DNA of 64,000 nt from Cellulomonas fulva (lineage in GTDB: Bacteria; Actinomycetota; Actinomycetes; Actinomycetales; Cellulomonadaceae): positions 2,728,001 to 2,792,000 of the forward strand of contig NZ_JAHBOH010000001.1 of the NCBI RefSeq assembly GCF_018531375.1. Direction: 5' to 3'. Below are positions 36,983-48,872 of the stretch, piece after piece (within the stretch, counting starts at the first letter, position 1; every line of letters starts with the position of its first letter). A program made the translations under genes and the position numbers. Below the pieces are notes generated by a model, which did no database searches, had not been told where the DNA came from, and was given only the letters and a program-made list of their open reading frames with translations.

Positions 36983-39097
36983 ATGGCTGATCCCTCGACC
37001 TACCGGCCGGCACCGGGGGAGATCCCCGACCAGCCCGGCGTCTACCGGTTCCGGGACCCCAGCGGCCGGGTGATCTACGTCGGTAAGGCGAAGAGCCTGC
37101 GATCGCGCCTGAACAGCTACTTCCAGGACGTCGCCGGGCTGCACCCGCGGACGCAGCAGATGGTGACGACCGCGAGCTCGGTGCAGTGGACGGTCGTCGG
37201 GACCGAGGTCGAGGCGCTGGCGCTCGAGTACTCCTGGATCAAGGAGTTCGACCCGCGCTTCAACGTGAAGTACCGGGACGACAAGTCCTACCCCTACCTC
37301 GCGGTGACGCTCGCCGACGAGTTCCCGCGCGTGCAGGTCATGCGCGGCGCGAAGCGTCCGGGCACGCGGTACTTCGGCCCCTACGCGCACGCCTGGGCGA
37401 TCCGGGAGACGGTCGACCTGCTGCTGCGGGTCTTCCCGGTCCGGACGTGCTCGGCGGGGGTGTTCAAGCGCGCCCACCAGCAGGGTCGCCCGTGCCTGCT
37501 CGGGTACATCGACAAGTGCTCCGCGCCGTGCGTCGGGCGGATCTCCGAGGACGACCACCACCGCCTGGCCCAGGACTTCTGCGACTTCATGGCGGGCGAC
37601 ACGTCGCGGTTCACCCGGCGGCTCACCCAGCGCATGAAGGAGGCCGCCGCTGAGCTCGACTACGAGCAGGCGGCACGGCTCCGCGACGACATCGCGACGC
37701 TGCAGCGGGCGACCGAGCGCAACGCGGTGGTGCTCGCGGACGGCACGGACGCCGACGTCTTCGCGCTCGCCGGGGACGAGCTCGAGGCCGCGGTCCAGGT
37801 GTTCCACGTCCGGGACGGCCGGATCCGGGGCCAGCGGGGCTGGGTCGTCGAGAAGGTCGAGGACCTGGACGACGCGGACCTCGTCGAGCACCTGCTGCAG
37901 CAGGTCTACGGCGCGGACGGGGACGCCGACGCCGGCGCGGTGCCGCGCGAGGTGCTCGTGCCGGTGCTGCCGCACGACGTGGTGCAGGTCCAGGACTGGC
38001 TCGCCGGGTTGCGGGGCTCCCGTGTCCAGGTGCGGGTCCCCCAGCGCGGCGACAAGCGCGAGCTCGCGGCGACCGTGCTGAAGAACGCCGAGCACGCACT
38101 GATGCTGCACCGCACGCGCCGGGCCGGTGACCTCACCTCGCGGAGCCAGGCGCTGCGGGAGATCCAGGAGGCGCTCGGGCTCGAGAGCGCGCCGCTGCGC
38201 ATCGAGTGCTACGACGTCTCGCACAACCAGGGCACGTACCAGTCGGCGTCGATGGTGGTGTTCGAGGACGGGCTCGCGCGCAAGAGCGAGTACCGGCTCT
38301 TCAACGTCCGGGGACCGGCGGGCGACGGCGCGGCCGACGACACGGCCGCGATGCACGAGGTCATCACGCGCCGCTTCCGCCGGTACCTCGCGGACCGCGC
38401 GGACTCGGCCGACCTGGACCTCGGGTTCGGCGGCCAGGACGACGACGAGCCTGTGTCCGGACCGGTCGAGTGGACGCCGACCGGGGGCTCGACGGAGCGG
38501 CCGCGCCGGTTCGCGTACCCGCCGAACCTCGTCGTGGTCGACGGCGGTCCGCCCCAGGTCGCGGCAGCCGCGGCGGCGCTGGCGGAGCTCGGGATCGACG
38601 ACGTGGCGCTGTGCGGCCTGGCCAAGCGGCTCGAGGAGGTCTGGCTGCCGGGCGACGACTACCCCGTCATCCTGCAGCGCAGCTCCGAGGGGCTGTACCT
38701 CCTGCAGCGGCTCCGCGACGAGGCGCACCGCTTCGCGATCACGGCGCACCGCAAGCGCCGCAGCAAGGGCATGACGGCCTCCGTCCTCGACGACGTGCCG
38801 GGTCTCGGCCCGGCCCGGCAGAAGGCGCTGCTGCGCCGGTTCGGCTCGGTCAAGCGGCTGCGCGCGGCCAGCGTCGAGGAGATCGCCTCGGTGCCGGGCA
38901 TGGGCGAGCGCACGGCCGCGGCGGTGGTCGCCGCCCTGGCCTCCGGCGAGGGCGCGACGTCCGCAGCACCCGCCGCCGGCCAGGAGGTGCCCACCGACCT
39001 CGCGGTCGCCGTGTCGGCCGAGTCCGCGGAGCCGGGTCCCGACGCGCGGCCGGAGGCGACCGCGGCAGCCGGTCCTGCTGGCATGCTGGCCACATGA
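36983..39097 (+). CDS. uvrC: Excinuclease ABC subunit C
   Basis: Makes both incisions in nucleotide excision repair, 704 residues. Domains: GIY-YIG nuclease ([32 protein letters not shown]), Cys-rich region ([33 protein letters not shown]), UVR domain ([19 protein letters not shown]), RNase H-like endonuclease ([36 protein letters not shown]), and a helix-hairpin-helix pair ([38 protein letters not shown]). A disordered Ala/Pro/Glu tail follows. It heads the uvrC-rapZ-yvcK-whiA operon; rapZ overlaps its stop. Confidence 0.96.
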   Translation: MADPSTYRPAPGEIPDQPGVYRFRDPSGRVIYVGKAKSLRSRLNSYFQDVAGLHPRTQQMVTTASSVQWTVVGTEVEALALEYSWIKEFDPRFNVKYRDDKSYPYLAVTLADEFPRVQVMRGAKRPGTRYFGPYAHAWAIRETVDLLLRVFPVRTCSAGVFKRAHQQGRPCLLGYIDKCSAPCVGRISEDDHHRLAQDFCDFMAGDTSRFTRRLTQRMKEAAAELDYEQAARLRDDIATLQRATERNAVVLADGTDADVFALAGDELEAAVQVFHVRDGRIRGQRGWVVEKVEDLDDADLVEHLLQQVYGADGDADAGAVPREVLVPVLPHDVVQVQDWLAGLRGSRVQVRVPQRGDKRELAATVLKNAEHALMLHRTRRAGDLTSRSQALREIQEALGLESAPLRIECYDVSHNQGTYQSASMVVFEDGLARKSEYRLFNVRGPAGDGAADDTAAMHEVITRRFRRYLADRADSADLDLGFGGQDDDEPVSGPVEWTPTGGSTERPRRFAYPPNLVVVDGGPPQVAAAAAALAELGIDDVALCGLAKRLEEVWLPGDDYPVILQRSSEGLYLLQRLRDEAHRFAITAHRKRRSKGMTASVLDDVPGLGPARQKALLRRFGSVKRLRAASVEEIASVPGMGERTAAAVVAALASGEGATSAAPAAGQEVPTDLAVAVSAESAEPGPDARPEATAAAGPAGMLAT

Positions 39098-40038
39098 GCG
39101 ACGAGCCTTCGCCCATGACGGTCCCCGCGGGGATCCCCGCCATCGACGCCGCGACCCAGCACCCGCGGCTGCAGCAGCCCCAGGTGCTGATCATCACTGG
39201 CATGTCCGGCGCGGGCCGGACCCGCGCGGCGGCCGTGCTCGAGGACCTCGACTGGTACGTCGTCGACAACCTGCCCGCGCAGATGCTCACCCACCTCGTC
39301 GGGATGCTCACCAGCGGCCCCGTGGAGACGCGCGCGCACCGCGTGGCGGCGGTGATCGACGTCCGCGGCCGGGGGTTCTTCGCCGACCTCGCCCAGGTGC
39401 TGGGCGGTCTGCGGGAGGCGGGCGTCGAGTACCGGGTGCTGTTCCTCGACGCGTCCGACGAGGTGCTCGTCCGGCGGTTCGAGCAGGTGCGCCGGCCGCA
39501 CCCGCTGCAGGGCGACGGACGGATCATGGACGGGATCGCCGAGGAGCGCGCCGTCCTCGCGGACATCCGCGAGCGGGCCGACACGGTCGTGGACACCTCG
39601 GACCTCAACGTCCACGACCTCGCCCGCGAGGTGCGCGCGCTCGTCGGCGGCGAGATGGACGACGTGCTGCGGGTCTCGGTCATCTCCTTCGGGTTCAAGT
39701 ACGGCATCCCGCTGGACGCGGACCACGTGGTCGACGTCCGCTTCCTGGCGAACCCCTACTGGGTCACCGAGCTGCGGCACCTCACCGGTCGGGACGCGCC
39801 GGTGCGCGACTACGTGCTGGGGCTGCCCGGGGCGACCACCTTCATCGACCGCTACGTCGGCGCGCTCGAGCCCGTGCTCGCGGGCTACCTCAACGAGGAG
39901 AAGCGCTACGTCACCATCGCGGTCGGCTGCACGGGCGGCAAGCACCGCTCGGTCGCCATCAGCGAGGCGGTCGCGGCGCGGCTCCGGGAGGCCGGTCACC
40001 GGGTCTCGGTCGCCGCGCGGGACCTGGGCAAGGAGTGA
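39094..40038 (+). CDS. rapZ: RapZ/YvcJ-family nucleotide-binding protein
   Basis: A 314-residue P-loop NTPase of the RapZ (YvcJ) family. In enterobacteria RapZ binds small RNAs that control glucosamine-6-phosphate synthase; the actinobacterial role is less clear. The Walker A reads [11 protein letters not shown], with Arg in the usual Lys place. Other motifs: [76 protein letters not shown], and the RNA-binding-type C-terminus [24 protein letters not shown] overlaps the uvrC stop; its own stop overlaps yvcK. Confidence 0.94.
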   Translation: MSDEPSPMTVPAGIPAIDAATQHPRLQQPQVLIITGMSGAGRTRAAAVLEDLDWYVVDNLPAQMLTHLVGMLTSGPVETRAHRVAAVIDVRGRGFFADLAQVLGGLREAGVEYRVLFLDASDEVLVRRFEQVRRPHPLQGDGRIMDGIAEERAVLADIRERADTVVDTSDLNVHDLAREVRALVGGEMDDVLRVSVISFGFKYGIPLDADHVVDVRFLANPYWVTELRHLTGRDAPVRDYVLGLPGATTFIDRYVGALEPVLAGYLNEEKRYVTIAVGCTGGKHRSVAISEAVAARLREAGHRVSVAARDLGKE

Positions 40039-41060
40039 GCACGGCACCCACCGCCCGTCCCCACCTGCCGACCCCGCCGCCGCCCGACGGTGCGCAGCGC
40101 CGGGGGCCGGCGGTCGTCGCGCTCGGCGGCGGGCACGGCCTGTCCGCCACCCTGTCCGCGCTCCGGCTGATGACCGACCAGATCACCGCCGTGGTCACGG
40201 TGGCCGACGACGGCGGCTCGTCGGGACGGCTGCGCGACGAGCTGGACGTGCTGCCCCCGGGCGACCTGCGGATGGCGCTCGCCGCGCTGTGCGACGACTC
40301 GGACTGGGGCCGGACCTGGCGGGACGTCCTGCAGCACCGGTTCGCGAGCGCGGGCCCGCTGGACCAGCACGCGCTCGGCAACCTCCTGATCGTGACGCTC
40401 TGGGAGCTGCTCGACGACCCGGTGGCCGGGCTGGACTGGGTCGGCCGTCTGCTCGGCGCGCGCGGCCGGGTGCTGCCGATGACCGAGGTGCCCCTCCTGA
40501 TCGAGGCGGACGTGCTGCGCGCGGACGGCCGGACCGAGACCGTGCGCGGCCAGAGCGCGGTCGCGGTGACCACCGACCCGATCGCCCAGGTCCGGCTGGT
40601 CCCCGAGCAGCCGTCGGCCTGCATCCACGCGGTGCAGGCGGTCGACCGGGCCGACTGGGTCGTCCTGGGGCCGGGCTCCTGGTACACCTCGGTCCTGCCG
40701 CACCTGCTGGTGCCGGACCTGCGCTCCGCGCTGCACCGCGCGGACGGCCGCGTCATCGTCACGCTCAACCTGTCGCCCGAGGAGGACGGCGAGACGGCGG
40801 GCATGCACGCCGAGGACTACCTGGACGTGCTGCACGCGCACGCCCCGGACCTCGGGGTGCACGCGGTCGTCGCCGACCCGCGTGCCGTCGAGGACGTGAG
40901 CCGGCTCGCGGACCGGTGCGCCGAGCGGGACGTCCGGCTGCTGCTGCGGCAGGTGGGGCGGTCCGACGGCTCGCCGCGGCACGACCCGCTGCGGCTGGCT
41001 GCGGCGTTCCGTGACGTCGTCGACGGCGTGCTCGGGGACGTGCCCGGCCAGCGCGCCTGA
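40035..41060 (+). CDS. yvcK: YvcK/CuvA-family gluconeogenesis and cell-shape factor
   Basis: A 341-residue protein of the CofD-related fold. The family binds UDP-sugars and is needed for cell-wall integrity on gluconeogenic carbon sources. Motifs: [107 protein letters not shown]. About 25 extra Pro/Ala residues precede the fold. GTG overlaps the rapZ stop (GTGA). The trio rapZ-yvcK-whiA is conserved in Gram-positive bacteria. Confidence 0.94.
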   Translation: MSTAPTARPHLPTPPPPDGAQRRGPAVVALGGGHGLSATLSALRLMTDQITAVVTVADDGGSSGRLRDELDVLPPGDLRMALAALCDDSDWGRTWRDVLQHRFASAGPLDQHALGNLLIVTLWELLDDPVAGLDWVGRLLGARGRVLPMTEVPLLIEADVLRADGRTETVRGQSAVAVTTDPIAQVRLVPEQPSACIHAVQAVDRADWVVLGPGSWYTSVLPHLLVPDLRSALHRADGRVIVTLNLSPEEDGETAGMHAEDYLDVLHAHAPDLGVHAVVADPRAVEDVSRLADRCAERDVRLLLRQVGRSDGSPRHDPLRLAAAFRDVVDGVLGDVPGQRA

Positions 41061-41138
41061 CCTCGCCGAGCTCCGGACCGGCCGCGCGGCGGAGGTGGAC
41101 GGCTGTCCGGACCGGGCACGCGCGCGCCGCGCGAATGG

Positions 41139-41144
41139 CAGGAT
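41139..41144 (+). promoter_or_regulatory. -10 element of whiA (leaderless layout)
   Basis: CAGGAT ends 7 nt before the ATG at 41152, matching coaE exactly. whiA may thus have its own promoter besides read-through from yvcK. Confidence 0.4.
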
Positions 41145-41151
41145 GGCGCCC

Positions 41152-43459
<2,308 letters not shown>

Positions 43460-43484
43460 CGACGTCCTCACCGATCACTCGGTA

Positions 43485-43545
43485 GCACGACCAGCGTCCG
43501 CGTGCGCCACGGCCACCGGCCCGGCGCGCGCGGACGCTGTCGTGC
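43485..43545 (+). terminator. Long hairpin between gap and pgk
   Basis: Arms 43485-43508 and 43523-43545 pair over about 22 positions with one mismatch and one bulged base; the 14-nt loop can itself form GGCC/GGCC. It could be a partial terminator or an RNA processing or stabilising element that lets gap exceed pgk. Confidence 0.7.
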
Positions 43546-43576
43546 AGGCACCTGTCCGCCTGGAGGAGAAGGAACC

Positions 43577-44776
43577 ATGAAGACCATCGAGGACCTCGGC
43601 GACCTGCGCGGCAAGCGCGTGCTGGTCCGCTCCGACTTCAACGTGCCGCTCGACGGCACGACGATCACCGACGACGGCCGCGTGCGCGCGGCCCTCCCGA
43701 CGCTGACCGCGCTGCTCGACGCCGGCGCGCGCGTCGTCGTCACCGCCCACCTCGGCCGGCCCAAGGGCGCGCCCGAGGACAAGTACTCCCTCGCGCCGGT
43801 CGCGACGCGCCTGTCCGAGCTGCTCGGCAAGCCGGTGGCGCTCGCGAAGGACACCGTCGGCGAGTCCGCGCGCGAGACGGTCGCGGCGCTGCAGGACGGC
43901 GAGATCGCGCTGCTCGAGAACATCCGCTTCGACGCGCGCGAGACCAGCAAGGACGACGCGGAGCGCGCGTCGCTCGCGGCCGACCTGGCCGCCCTCGCGG
44001 ACGTGTTCGTCTCCGACGGCTTCGGCGTCGTGCACCGCAAGCAGGCGTCGGTCTACGACGTCGCCCTCACGCTGCCGCACGCCGTGGGCAAGCTCGTCCT
44101 CAACGAGGTCGAGTCGCTCAGGAAGGCGACCGAGGACCCGGCGCGCCCGTACGTCGTCGTCCTGGGCGGCTCGAAGGTCTCGGACAAGCTCGGCGTGATC
44201 TCCAACCTGCTGACCAAGGCCGACCGCCTGGTCATCGGTGGCGGGATGCTGTTCACGTTCCTCGCGGCCAAGGGGTACTCGGTGGGCAGCTCGCTGCTCG
44301 AGGAGGACCAGATCGACACGGTCAAGGGCTACCTCGAGCAGGCCGAGTCGGCCGGCGTCGAGATCGTGCTCCCGGTCGACATCCGCGTCGCCGCCGAGTT
44401 CAAGGCGGACTCGCCGGCCGAGGTCGTGGCCGCCGACGCGATCCCGGACGGCAAGATCGGGCTCGACATCGGCCCGGCCTCGGAGGAGCTGTTCGCGTCG
44501 AAGATCGTCGACGCCAAGACGGTCGTCTGGAACGGCCCCGCGGGCGTGTTCGAGTTCGAGGCGTACGCAGGCGGCACCAAGGCCGTGGCGCAGGCGCTGA
44601 TCGACGCGGGCGCGGACGGTGCGTTCACCATCGTCGGCGGCGGCGACTCCGCCGCGGCCGTGCGCACGCTCGGCTTCGACGAGGCGAAGTTCGGCCACAT
44701 CTCCACCGGTGGCGGGGCGAGCCTCGAGTTCCTGGAGGGCAAGACCCTCCCCGGCATCGCTGTCCTGGAGGACTGA
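43577..44776 (+). CDS. pgk: Phosphoglycerate kinase
   Basis: Transfers phosphate from 1,3-bisphosphoglycerate to ADP, 399 residues. Motifs: [31 protein letters not shown] (substrate site), [84 protein letters not shown] and the nucleotide-binding [11 protein letters not shown]. The ATG has a very strong GGAGGAGAAGGA ribosome site. tpiA overlaps its stop by one base. Confidence 0.97.
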   Translation: MKTIEDLGDLRGKRVLVRSDFNVPLDGTTITDDGRVRAALPTLTALLDAGARVVVTAHLGRPKGAPEDKYSLAPVATRLSELLGKPVALAKDTVGESARETVAALQDGEIALLENIRFDARETSKDDAERASLAADLAALADVFVSDGFGVVHRKQASVYDVALTLPHAVGKLVLNEVESLRKATEDPARPYVVVLGGSKVSDKLGVISNLLTKADRLVIGGGMLFTFLAAKGYSVGSSLLEEDQIDTVKGYLEQAESAGVEIVLPVDIRVAAEFKADSPAEVVAADAIPDGKIGLDIGPASEELFASKIVDAKTVVWNGPAGVFEFEAYAGGTKAVAQALIDAGADGAFTIVGGGDSAAAVRTLGFDEAKFGHISTGGGASLEFLEGKTLPGIAVLED

Positions 44777-45570
44777 TGGCCACGCGCACCCCGCTCATGG
44801 CGGGCAACTGGAAGATGAACCTCGACCACCAGCAGGCGATCCAGACGCTGCAGAAGCTGGCGTGGACGCTCAAGGACGCCAAGCACGACTTCGGCACGGT
44901 CGAGGTCGCGGTGGTCCCGCCGTTCACCGACCTGCGCAGCGTGCAGACGCTCGTGGACGCCGACAAGCTCGAGATCGTGTACGGGGCGCAGGACGTCTCG
45001 GCGCACGAGTCGGGCGCCTACACGGGCGAGATCGCGCCGTCGTTCCTGGCCAAGCTCGGCGTCACCTACGCGGTGATCGGGCACTCGGAGCGGCGCGAGT
45101 ACCACGCGGAGAACGACGCGCTGGTCAACGCCAAGGTGAAGAACGCGCTCAAGGCGGGCCTCAAGCCCATCCTGTGCGTGGGCGAGGACCTAGAGACCCG
45201 CCGGGCCGCCGCGCACGTCGCGCACACGCTGCTGCAGCTCGAGGGCGCGCTCGTCGACCTGACCGCCGCGCAGGTCCGCGACGTCGTCGTGGCCTACGAG
45301 CCCGTCTGGGCGATCGGCACGGGCGAGACGGCGACCCCCGAGGACGCGCAGGAGCTGGCGGAGGCCATCCGCGGCCGGGTCGCGGAGCTGTACGACGACG
45401 AGACGGCGCAGGCCGTGCGCGTCCTCTACGGCGGCTCGGTGAAGTCGTCGAACGTCGCCTCGATCATGGCGAAGCCCGACGTCGACGGCGCCCTCGTCGG
45501 GGGCGCGAGCCTCGACCCCGAGGAGTTCGCGAAGATCGTGCGCTACCAGTCGCACGCCGTCGGTCTCTGA
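44776..45570 (+). CDS. tpiA: Triosephosphate isomerase
   Basis: Interconverts dihydroxyacetone phosphate and glyceraldehyde 3-phosphate, 264 residues. TIM-barrel motifs: [14 protein letters not shown] (catalytic Asn/Lys), [15 protein letters not shown] (catalytic His), [20 protein letters not shown] (catalytic Glu and flexible loop), [16 protein letters not shown] and [19 protein letters not shown] (phosphate binding). Start ATG shares one base with the pgk stop. A terminator hairpin follows. Confidence 0.97.
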   Translation: MATRTPLMAGNWKMNLDHQQAIQTLQKLAWTLKDAKHDFGTVEVAVVPPFTDLRSVQTLVDADKLEIVYGAQDVSAHESGAYTGEIAPSFLAKLGVTYAVIGHSERREYHAENDALVNAKVKNALKAGLKPILCVGEDLETRRAAAHVAHTLLQLEGALVDLTAAQVRDVVVAYEPVWAIGTGETATPEDAQELAEAIRGRVAELYDDETAQAVRVLYGGSVKSSNVASIMAKPDVDGALVGGASLDPEEFAKIVRYQSHAVGL

Positions 45571-45585
45571 CCGGTTCCTGATCGA

Positions 45586-45628
45586 CCGCACCGGCACGGC
45601 ACCCCCGCGGGGGACCGTGCCGGTGCGG
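45586..45628 (+). terminator. Terminator after tpiA
   Basis: A 14-bp perfect stem (45586-45599 with 45615-45628), extended inside by a C-rich/G-rich block. It ends the glycolytic cluster before secG. Confidence 0.8.
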
Positions 45629-45727
45629 CGATGTGGCCCGGCGCACGATTCGTCGCCTACCCTGTACCCCGGCCCGTGCGTCGTCGCGCGGGGACGGACC
45701 CGCTCGCAAGTGAGGAACGACACCGAC

Positions 45728-45979
45728 GTGACCGCCGTGAAGATCTCGATGCAGGTGCTGCTGGTGCTGACCAGCCTGCTCCTGGTGCCCCTGGTGCTGC
45801 TCCACAAGGGCAAGGGTGGTGGCCTGTCGGACATGTTCGGGGGCGGCATCACCTCGAGCGCCGGCAGCTCCGGCGTCGCCGAGCGCAACCTGAACCGCAT
45901 CACCGTCGGTGTCGCGCTCATCTGGACCGTGACGATCATCGTGCTCGGGCTCGTCGAGCGCGTCGCGCCGGACGCCTGA
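45728..45979 (+). CDS. secG: Preprotein translocase subunit SecG
   Basis: Small membrane subunit of the SecYEG channel, 83 residues with two helices (ISMQVLLVLTSLLLVPLVLLH and ITVGVALIWTVTIIVLGLVE) and the conserved loop KGKGGGLSDMFGGG. The GTG at 45728 lies about 10 nt after GAGGAA; a second GTG 9 nt downstream is possible. TACCCT at 45658-45663 is a possible -10 element. The order tpiA-secG is conserved across bacteria. Confidence 0.93.
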   Translation: MTAVKISMQVLLVLTSLLLVPLVLLHKGKGGGLSDMFGGGITSSAGSSGVAERNLNRITVGVALIWTVTIIVLGLVERVAPDA

Positions 45980-45989
45980 GGCGACGGCG

Positions 45990-46337
45990 ATGGCGAGCGG
46001 GAACGCGATCCGGGGTTCGCGCGTCGGCGCGGGCCCGATGGGGGAGGCCGAGCGCGGCGACGCCGCGCCGCGGATCTGGATCTCCTACTGGTGCGCCAAC
46101 GGCCACGAGACCCGGCCCAGCTTCGCCGAGGAGGCCGCGGCCGAGGCTCCCGTGACCTGGGACTGCCCGCGCTGCGGGTTCCCGGCCGGCCAGGACGAGG
46201 CGAACCCGCCCTCGCCCGTGCGCAACGAGCCGTACAAGACGCACCTCGCGTACGTGAAGGAGCGCCGGTCAGACGAGGACGGCGCCGCGATCCTCGACGA
46301 GGCCCTGGAGGCGCTGCGCGCCCGGCGGGGACGCTGA
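45990..46337 (+). CDS. rbpA: RNA polymerase-binding protein RbpA
   Basis: Actinobacteria-specific transcription activator that binds group 1 and 2 sigma factors and RNA polymerase and stabilises open complexes. The 115-residue protein begins MASGNAIRGSRVGAGPMGEAERG (the conserved N-terminal tail and basic linker) and has a zinc-type core WCANGHETRPSFAEEAAAEAPVTWDCPRCGFPAG, then the sigma-interacting helix NEPYKTHLAYVKERRSDEDGAAILDEALEALR. ATG is 10 nt after secG. Confidence 0.96.
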   Translation: MASGNAIRGSRVGAGPMGEAERGDAAPRIWISYWCANGHETRPSFAEEAAAEAPVTWDCPRCGFPAGQDEANPPSPVRNEPYKTHLAYVKERRSDEDGAAILDEALEALRARRGR

Positions 46338-46370
46338 CCGGGCACTGCTCCCTGGTCCACCGCACGACCG

Positions 46371-46407
46371 ACGACGGGCGCCCCGCGAACCGCTGGGTGC
46401 CCGTCGT
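46371..46407. terminator. Terminator between rbpA and the O-methyltransferase gene
   Basis: A 12-bp stem with one G-T pair (46371-46382 with 46396-46407) in a 124-nt convergent gap. Confidence 0.7.
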
Positions 46408-46461
46408 GCTACCCGGGCCAGTGCTGCCGGTCCGTCGTCCGCAGCGCCGGGCGGCGCGCGG

Positions 46462-47133
46462 TCAGGGCAGGACGCGCAGGAGGGCGAACCCGTCATGCCC
46501 CTTCACCCCGACGGTCTGGATCACGGTGGGGTCGAGGCGCGGGTGGTCGGCGAGCAGGTCGACCATGCGCCGCACGCCCTGGACCCGCTCGTCCGGGTGC
46601 GCGGGGTCCACGACCGCACCCTGCCGCACCACGTTGTCCACGATGATCACGGTGCCCGGACGGGACAGCTCGAGCGAGAGCTCGAGGTACCGGCTCAGCG
46701 ACTGCTTGTCCGCGTCGACGAAGACGAGGTCGAACGGCGCGCTCCCGGCGCGGACCATGCCGGAGAGCGTCTCGGCGGCCGGCCCGACGACGACCTCCAC
46801 GAGGTCGCCCACTCCGGCGGCGGCGAGCGACTCCCGCGCGACCGCGGCGTGGGCGGGGTCGATCTCGAGGGACACGAGCGTGCCGTCCGGCGGCAGCGCC
46901 CGCGCGAGCCAGAGCGTGCTGTAGCCGCCGAGCGTCCCGATCTCGAGGATGCGGCGCGCGCCGACGAGCGCGGCGACCAGGTGCAGGAGCTTGCCCTGGT
47001 TGGCTGCCACCGCGATGTCGGGCAGCCCGGCGGCTGCCGCCCGCTCGCGCGTCGCGACGAGGTGGTCGTCCTCGGGCGCGAGCACCGCGAAGTAGTCGTC
47101 GACCTGCGCCCAGAGGTCCAGCTCGTCCGGCAT
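46462..47133 (-). CDS. O-methyltransferase (class I, family 3)
   Basis: SAM-dependent catechol-type O-methyltransferase, 223 residues. Signatures: GKLLHLVAALVGARRILEIGTLGGYSTLWLARALP (SAM motif), LEIDPAHAAVARESLAAAG, FDLVFVDADKQSLSRYLELSLELSRPGTVIIVDNVVRQGAVVDP (metal-binding Asp residues in DADK and VDN). The substrate is unknown. Its ATG is preceded by GGAG; it lies 51 nt after pgl on the same strand, behind a small hairpin, so it may be a separate unit. Confidence 0.9.
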   Translation of the reverse strand: MPDELDLWAQVDDYFAVLAPEDDHLVATRERAAAAGLPDIAVAANQGKLLHLVAALVGARRILEIGTLGGYSTLWLARALPPDGTLVSLEIDPAHAAVARESLAAAGVGDLVEVVVGPAAETLSGMVRAGSAPFDLVFVDADKQSLSRYLELSLELSRPGTVIIVDNVVRQGAVVDPAHPDERVQGVRRMVDLLADHPRLDPTVIQTVGVKGHDGFALLRVLP

Positions 47134-47164
47134 GCCGCTCCGATCGTCGTCGGGAAGTGAACCG

Positions 47165-47185
47165 GCCGGTCCCGGCGGGGCCGGC
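47165..47185 (-). terminator. Hairpin at the pgl stop codon
   Basis: A 9-bp stem with one G-T pair and a 3-nt loop (47165-47173 with 47177-47185), immediately at the end of pgl. Probably ends the pentose phosphate operon. Confidence 0.55.
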
Positions 47186-47952
47186 TAGGCGTCCTGCTGC
47201 AGCTCCTGCGTGGCCGCCACGTCGACGAGCCACAGCGTGCGTTCGCGGCCCAGCGCACCCGCTGCCGGCGTGGTGCTCACCGGCGCCGACGCGAGGGCCG
47301 AGGCGACCGCGCCGGCCTTCTCGGCGCCTGCGGCGACCACCCACACCTCACGGGCGGACCGGATGGCGTCGAACGTGAGCGAGACGCGCAGCGGGGGCGG
47401 CTTGGGGGAGTCCTGGACGCCGATCGCCGCCGTGCCGGACGCCTCGACCTCGGGGTGGCCCGGGAAGAGCGAGGCGACGTGACCGTCCGGCCCCATGCCG
47501 AGCAGCAGCACGTCGAACGTCGGGACGAGGGCGCCCTCCGGGGCCCACGCCGCCAGCTCCTCGTCGTACGCCGCCGCGGCGTCCTGCGTCGTCGCGACCT
47601 GCGTCGACAGCGCCGGCACGGCGTGCACGTTGGCTGCGGGGAGCGCGTCGCCCAGCGGCGTGATGAGCGCCTCCCGCGCCTGGGTCTCGTTGCGGTCGGC
47701 CTCGCCGTCGGCGAGGAAGCGCTCGTCGCCCCACCACAGGTGCACGCCGGACCAGTCGACCGCGTCGCGCACGGGCGACGCGGCCACCGCGGCGAGCGTG
47801 CGGATACCGACCGTGCCGCCGGTCAGGACGACGTGCAGGGGAGCCCGGTGCGACTGCGCGTCGACGAGCGTCGTGAGCAGCCGCGCCGCGGTCGCCTGGG
47901 CGAGGACCTCGGCGTCGGGGTGGACGACGACCTCGCGCTGCGCCGAGGTCAT
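47185..47952 (-). CDS. pgl: 6-phosphogluconolactonase
   Basis: Hydrolyses 6-phosphogluconolactone in the oxidative pentose phosphate pathway, 255 residues. Motifs: HVVLTGGTVGIRTLAAV, VDWSGVHLWWGDERFLADGEADRNETQAREALI, and VLLLGMGPDGHVASLFPGHPEV with the catalytic His region. ATG overlaps the opcA stop (ATGA). Last gene of tkt-tal-zwf-opcA-pgl. Confidence 0.94.
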   Translation of the reverse strand: MTSAQREVVVHPDAEVLAQATAARLLTTLVDAQSHRAPLHVVLTGGTVGIRTLAAVAASPVRDAVDWSGVHLWWGDERFLADGEADRNETQAREALITPLGDALPAANVHAVPALSTQVATTQDAAAAYDEELAAWAPEGALVPTFDVLLLGMGPDGHVASLFPGHPEVEASGTAAIGVQDSPKPPPLRVSLTFDAIRSAREVWVVAAGAEKAGAVASALASAPVSTTPAAGALGRERTLWLVDVAATQELQQDA

Positions 47953-48872
47953 GCGGACAGCCTCGCGAGGCCCTTGGTCAGCACCTCGCCGTAGACCTCG
48001 TCGGGGTCGAGCCGCCGCAGCTCCTCCGCGAGGCACTCGCGCAGGTGCCGGATGGGGAGGGCGATCCGGTGCTCGGGCTGGTCGGGCTGGCGCAGCGCGG
48101 CCGTCTTGCCGTCGGGCCGGTCCAGCACGATGTCACCGCTCGACCGCTCGAGCTTGACCTGGATGATCGCCGGCGCGTCGTCGATGCGCTCGACCTCGAC
48201 GGGGCAGCGCAGCGCCTGGGCGAGCCACGCGGCGACCATGTCGACCGACGTGTGGGTGCTCTGGCCCGAGACGACGGCGCGCCGCACGGGCTCGTAGGGC
48301 GGGCTCTCGAGCGTCGCGGCGATCAGGCCGCGCCACAGCGTCGCGCGGGTCCAGGACAGGTCGGTGTCGCCCTCGACGTACGAGCTCGCGAGGCGCGCGA
48401 GCATGCCCGCCGGGTCCGACGAGCGGACCGTGTCGGTGATCCGGCGCTGCGCCATGCGGCCCAGCGGGTGCTCGGACGGCACTGCCGGGGGCTCGTACGG
48501 CCACCACGCGACGATCGGAGCGTCCGGCAGCAGCAGGGGCATCACGAGCGTGTCGAGGTGGTCCGTCACCTCCCCGGTGGGGCGCAGGATGATGACCTCG
48601 CTCGCACCCGCGTCCCCGCCGAGGCGGATCTGCGCGTCGAGGCCGCGCTCCTCCGACCCTCCGGGGAGCTGCGACGTGATGAGGATGACGCGGCAGGGGT
48701 GCTCGCGGCTCGCGTCGTTGGCGGCGGAGATGGCGTGCTCGGGGTCGTGGTCGCCGGTGTCGATGAGCAGCGTGAGCACGCGGCCGAGCGCGACCGCGCC
48801 GCCCTCGTCCCGCTCCTGCAGCAGGCGCTTCGCGACCTCTCGCGTCGTCGTGCCGGGCATGTCGATGATCAC
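47949..48872 (-). CDS. opcA: Glucose-6-phosphate dehydrogenase assembly protein OpcA
   Basis: Activator/assembly partner of Zwf, known from cyanobacteria and actinobacteria, 307 residues. Characteristic segments: GTTTREVAKRLLQERDEGGAVALGRVLTLLI, CRVILITSQLPGGSE, EVIILRPTGEVTDHLDTLVMPLLLPDAPIVAWWPYEPPAVPSEHPLG, DTDLSWTRATLWRGLIAATLE. The GTG at 48872 was chosen because it overlaps the zwf stop (GTGA) and has GGAGG 5 nt upstream; an earlier GTG at 48884 would overlap that ribosome site. Confidence 0.94.
   Translation of the reverse strand: MIIDMPGTTTREVAKRLLQERDEGGAVALGRVLTLLIDTGDHDPEHAISAANDASREHPCRVILITSQLPGGSEERGLDAQIRLGGDAGASEVIILRPTGEVTDHLDTLVMPLLLPDAPIVAWWPYEPPAVPSEHPLGRMAQRRITDTVRSSDPAGMLARLASSYVEGDTDLSWTRATLWRGLIAATLESPPYEPVRRAVVSGQSTHTSVDMVAAWLAQALRCPVEVERIDDAPAIIQVKLERSSGDIVLDRPDGKTAALRQPDQPEHRIALPIRHLRECLAEELRRLDPDEVYGEVLTKGLARLSA

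Noticed and set aside
39094..40038. RapZ as defective because Walker A has Arg instead of Lys
   Set aside because: The SGAGR form is, to my knowledge, usual in actinobacterial members, and all other motifs are intact.
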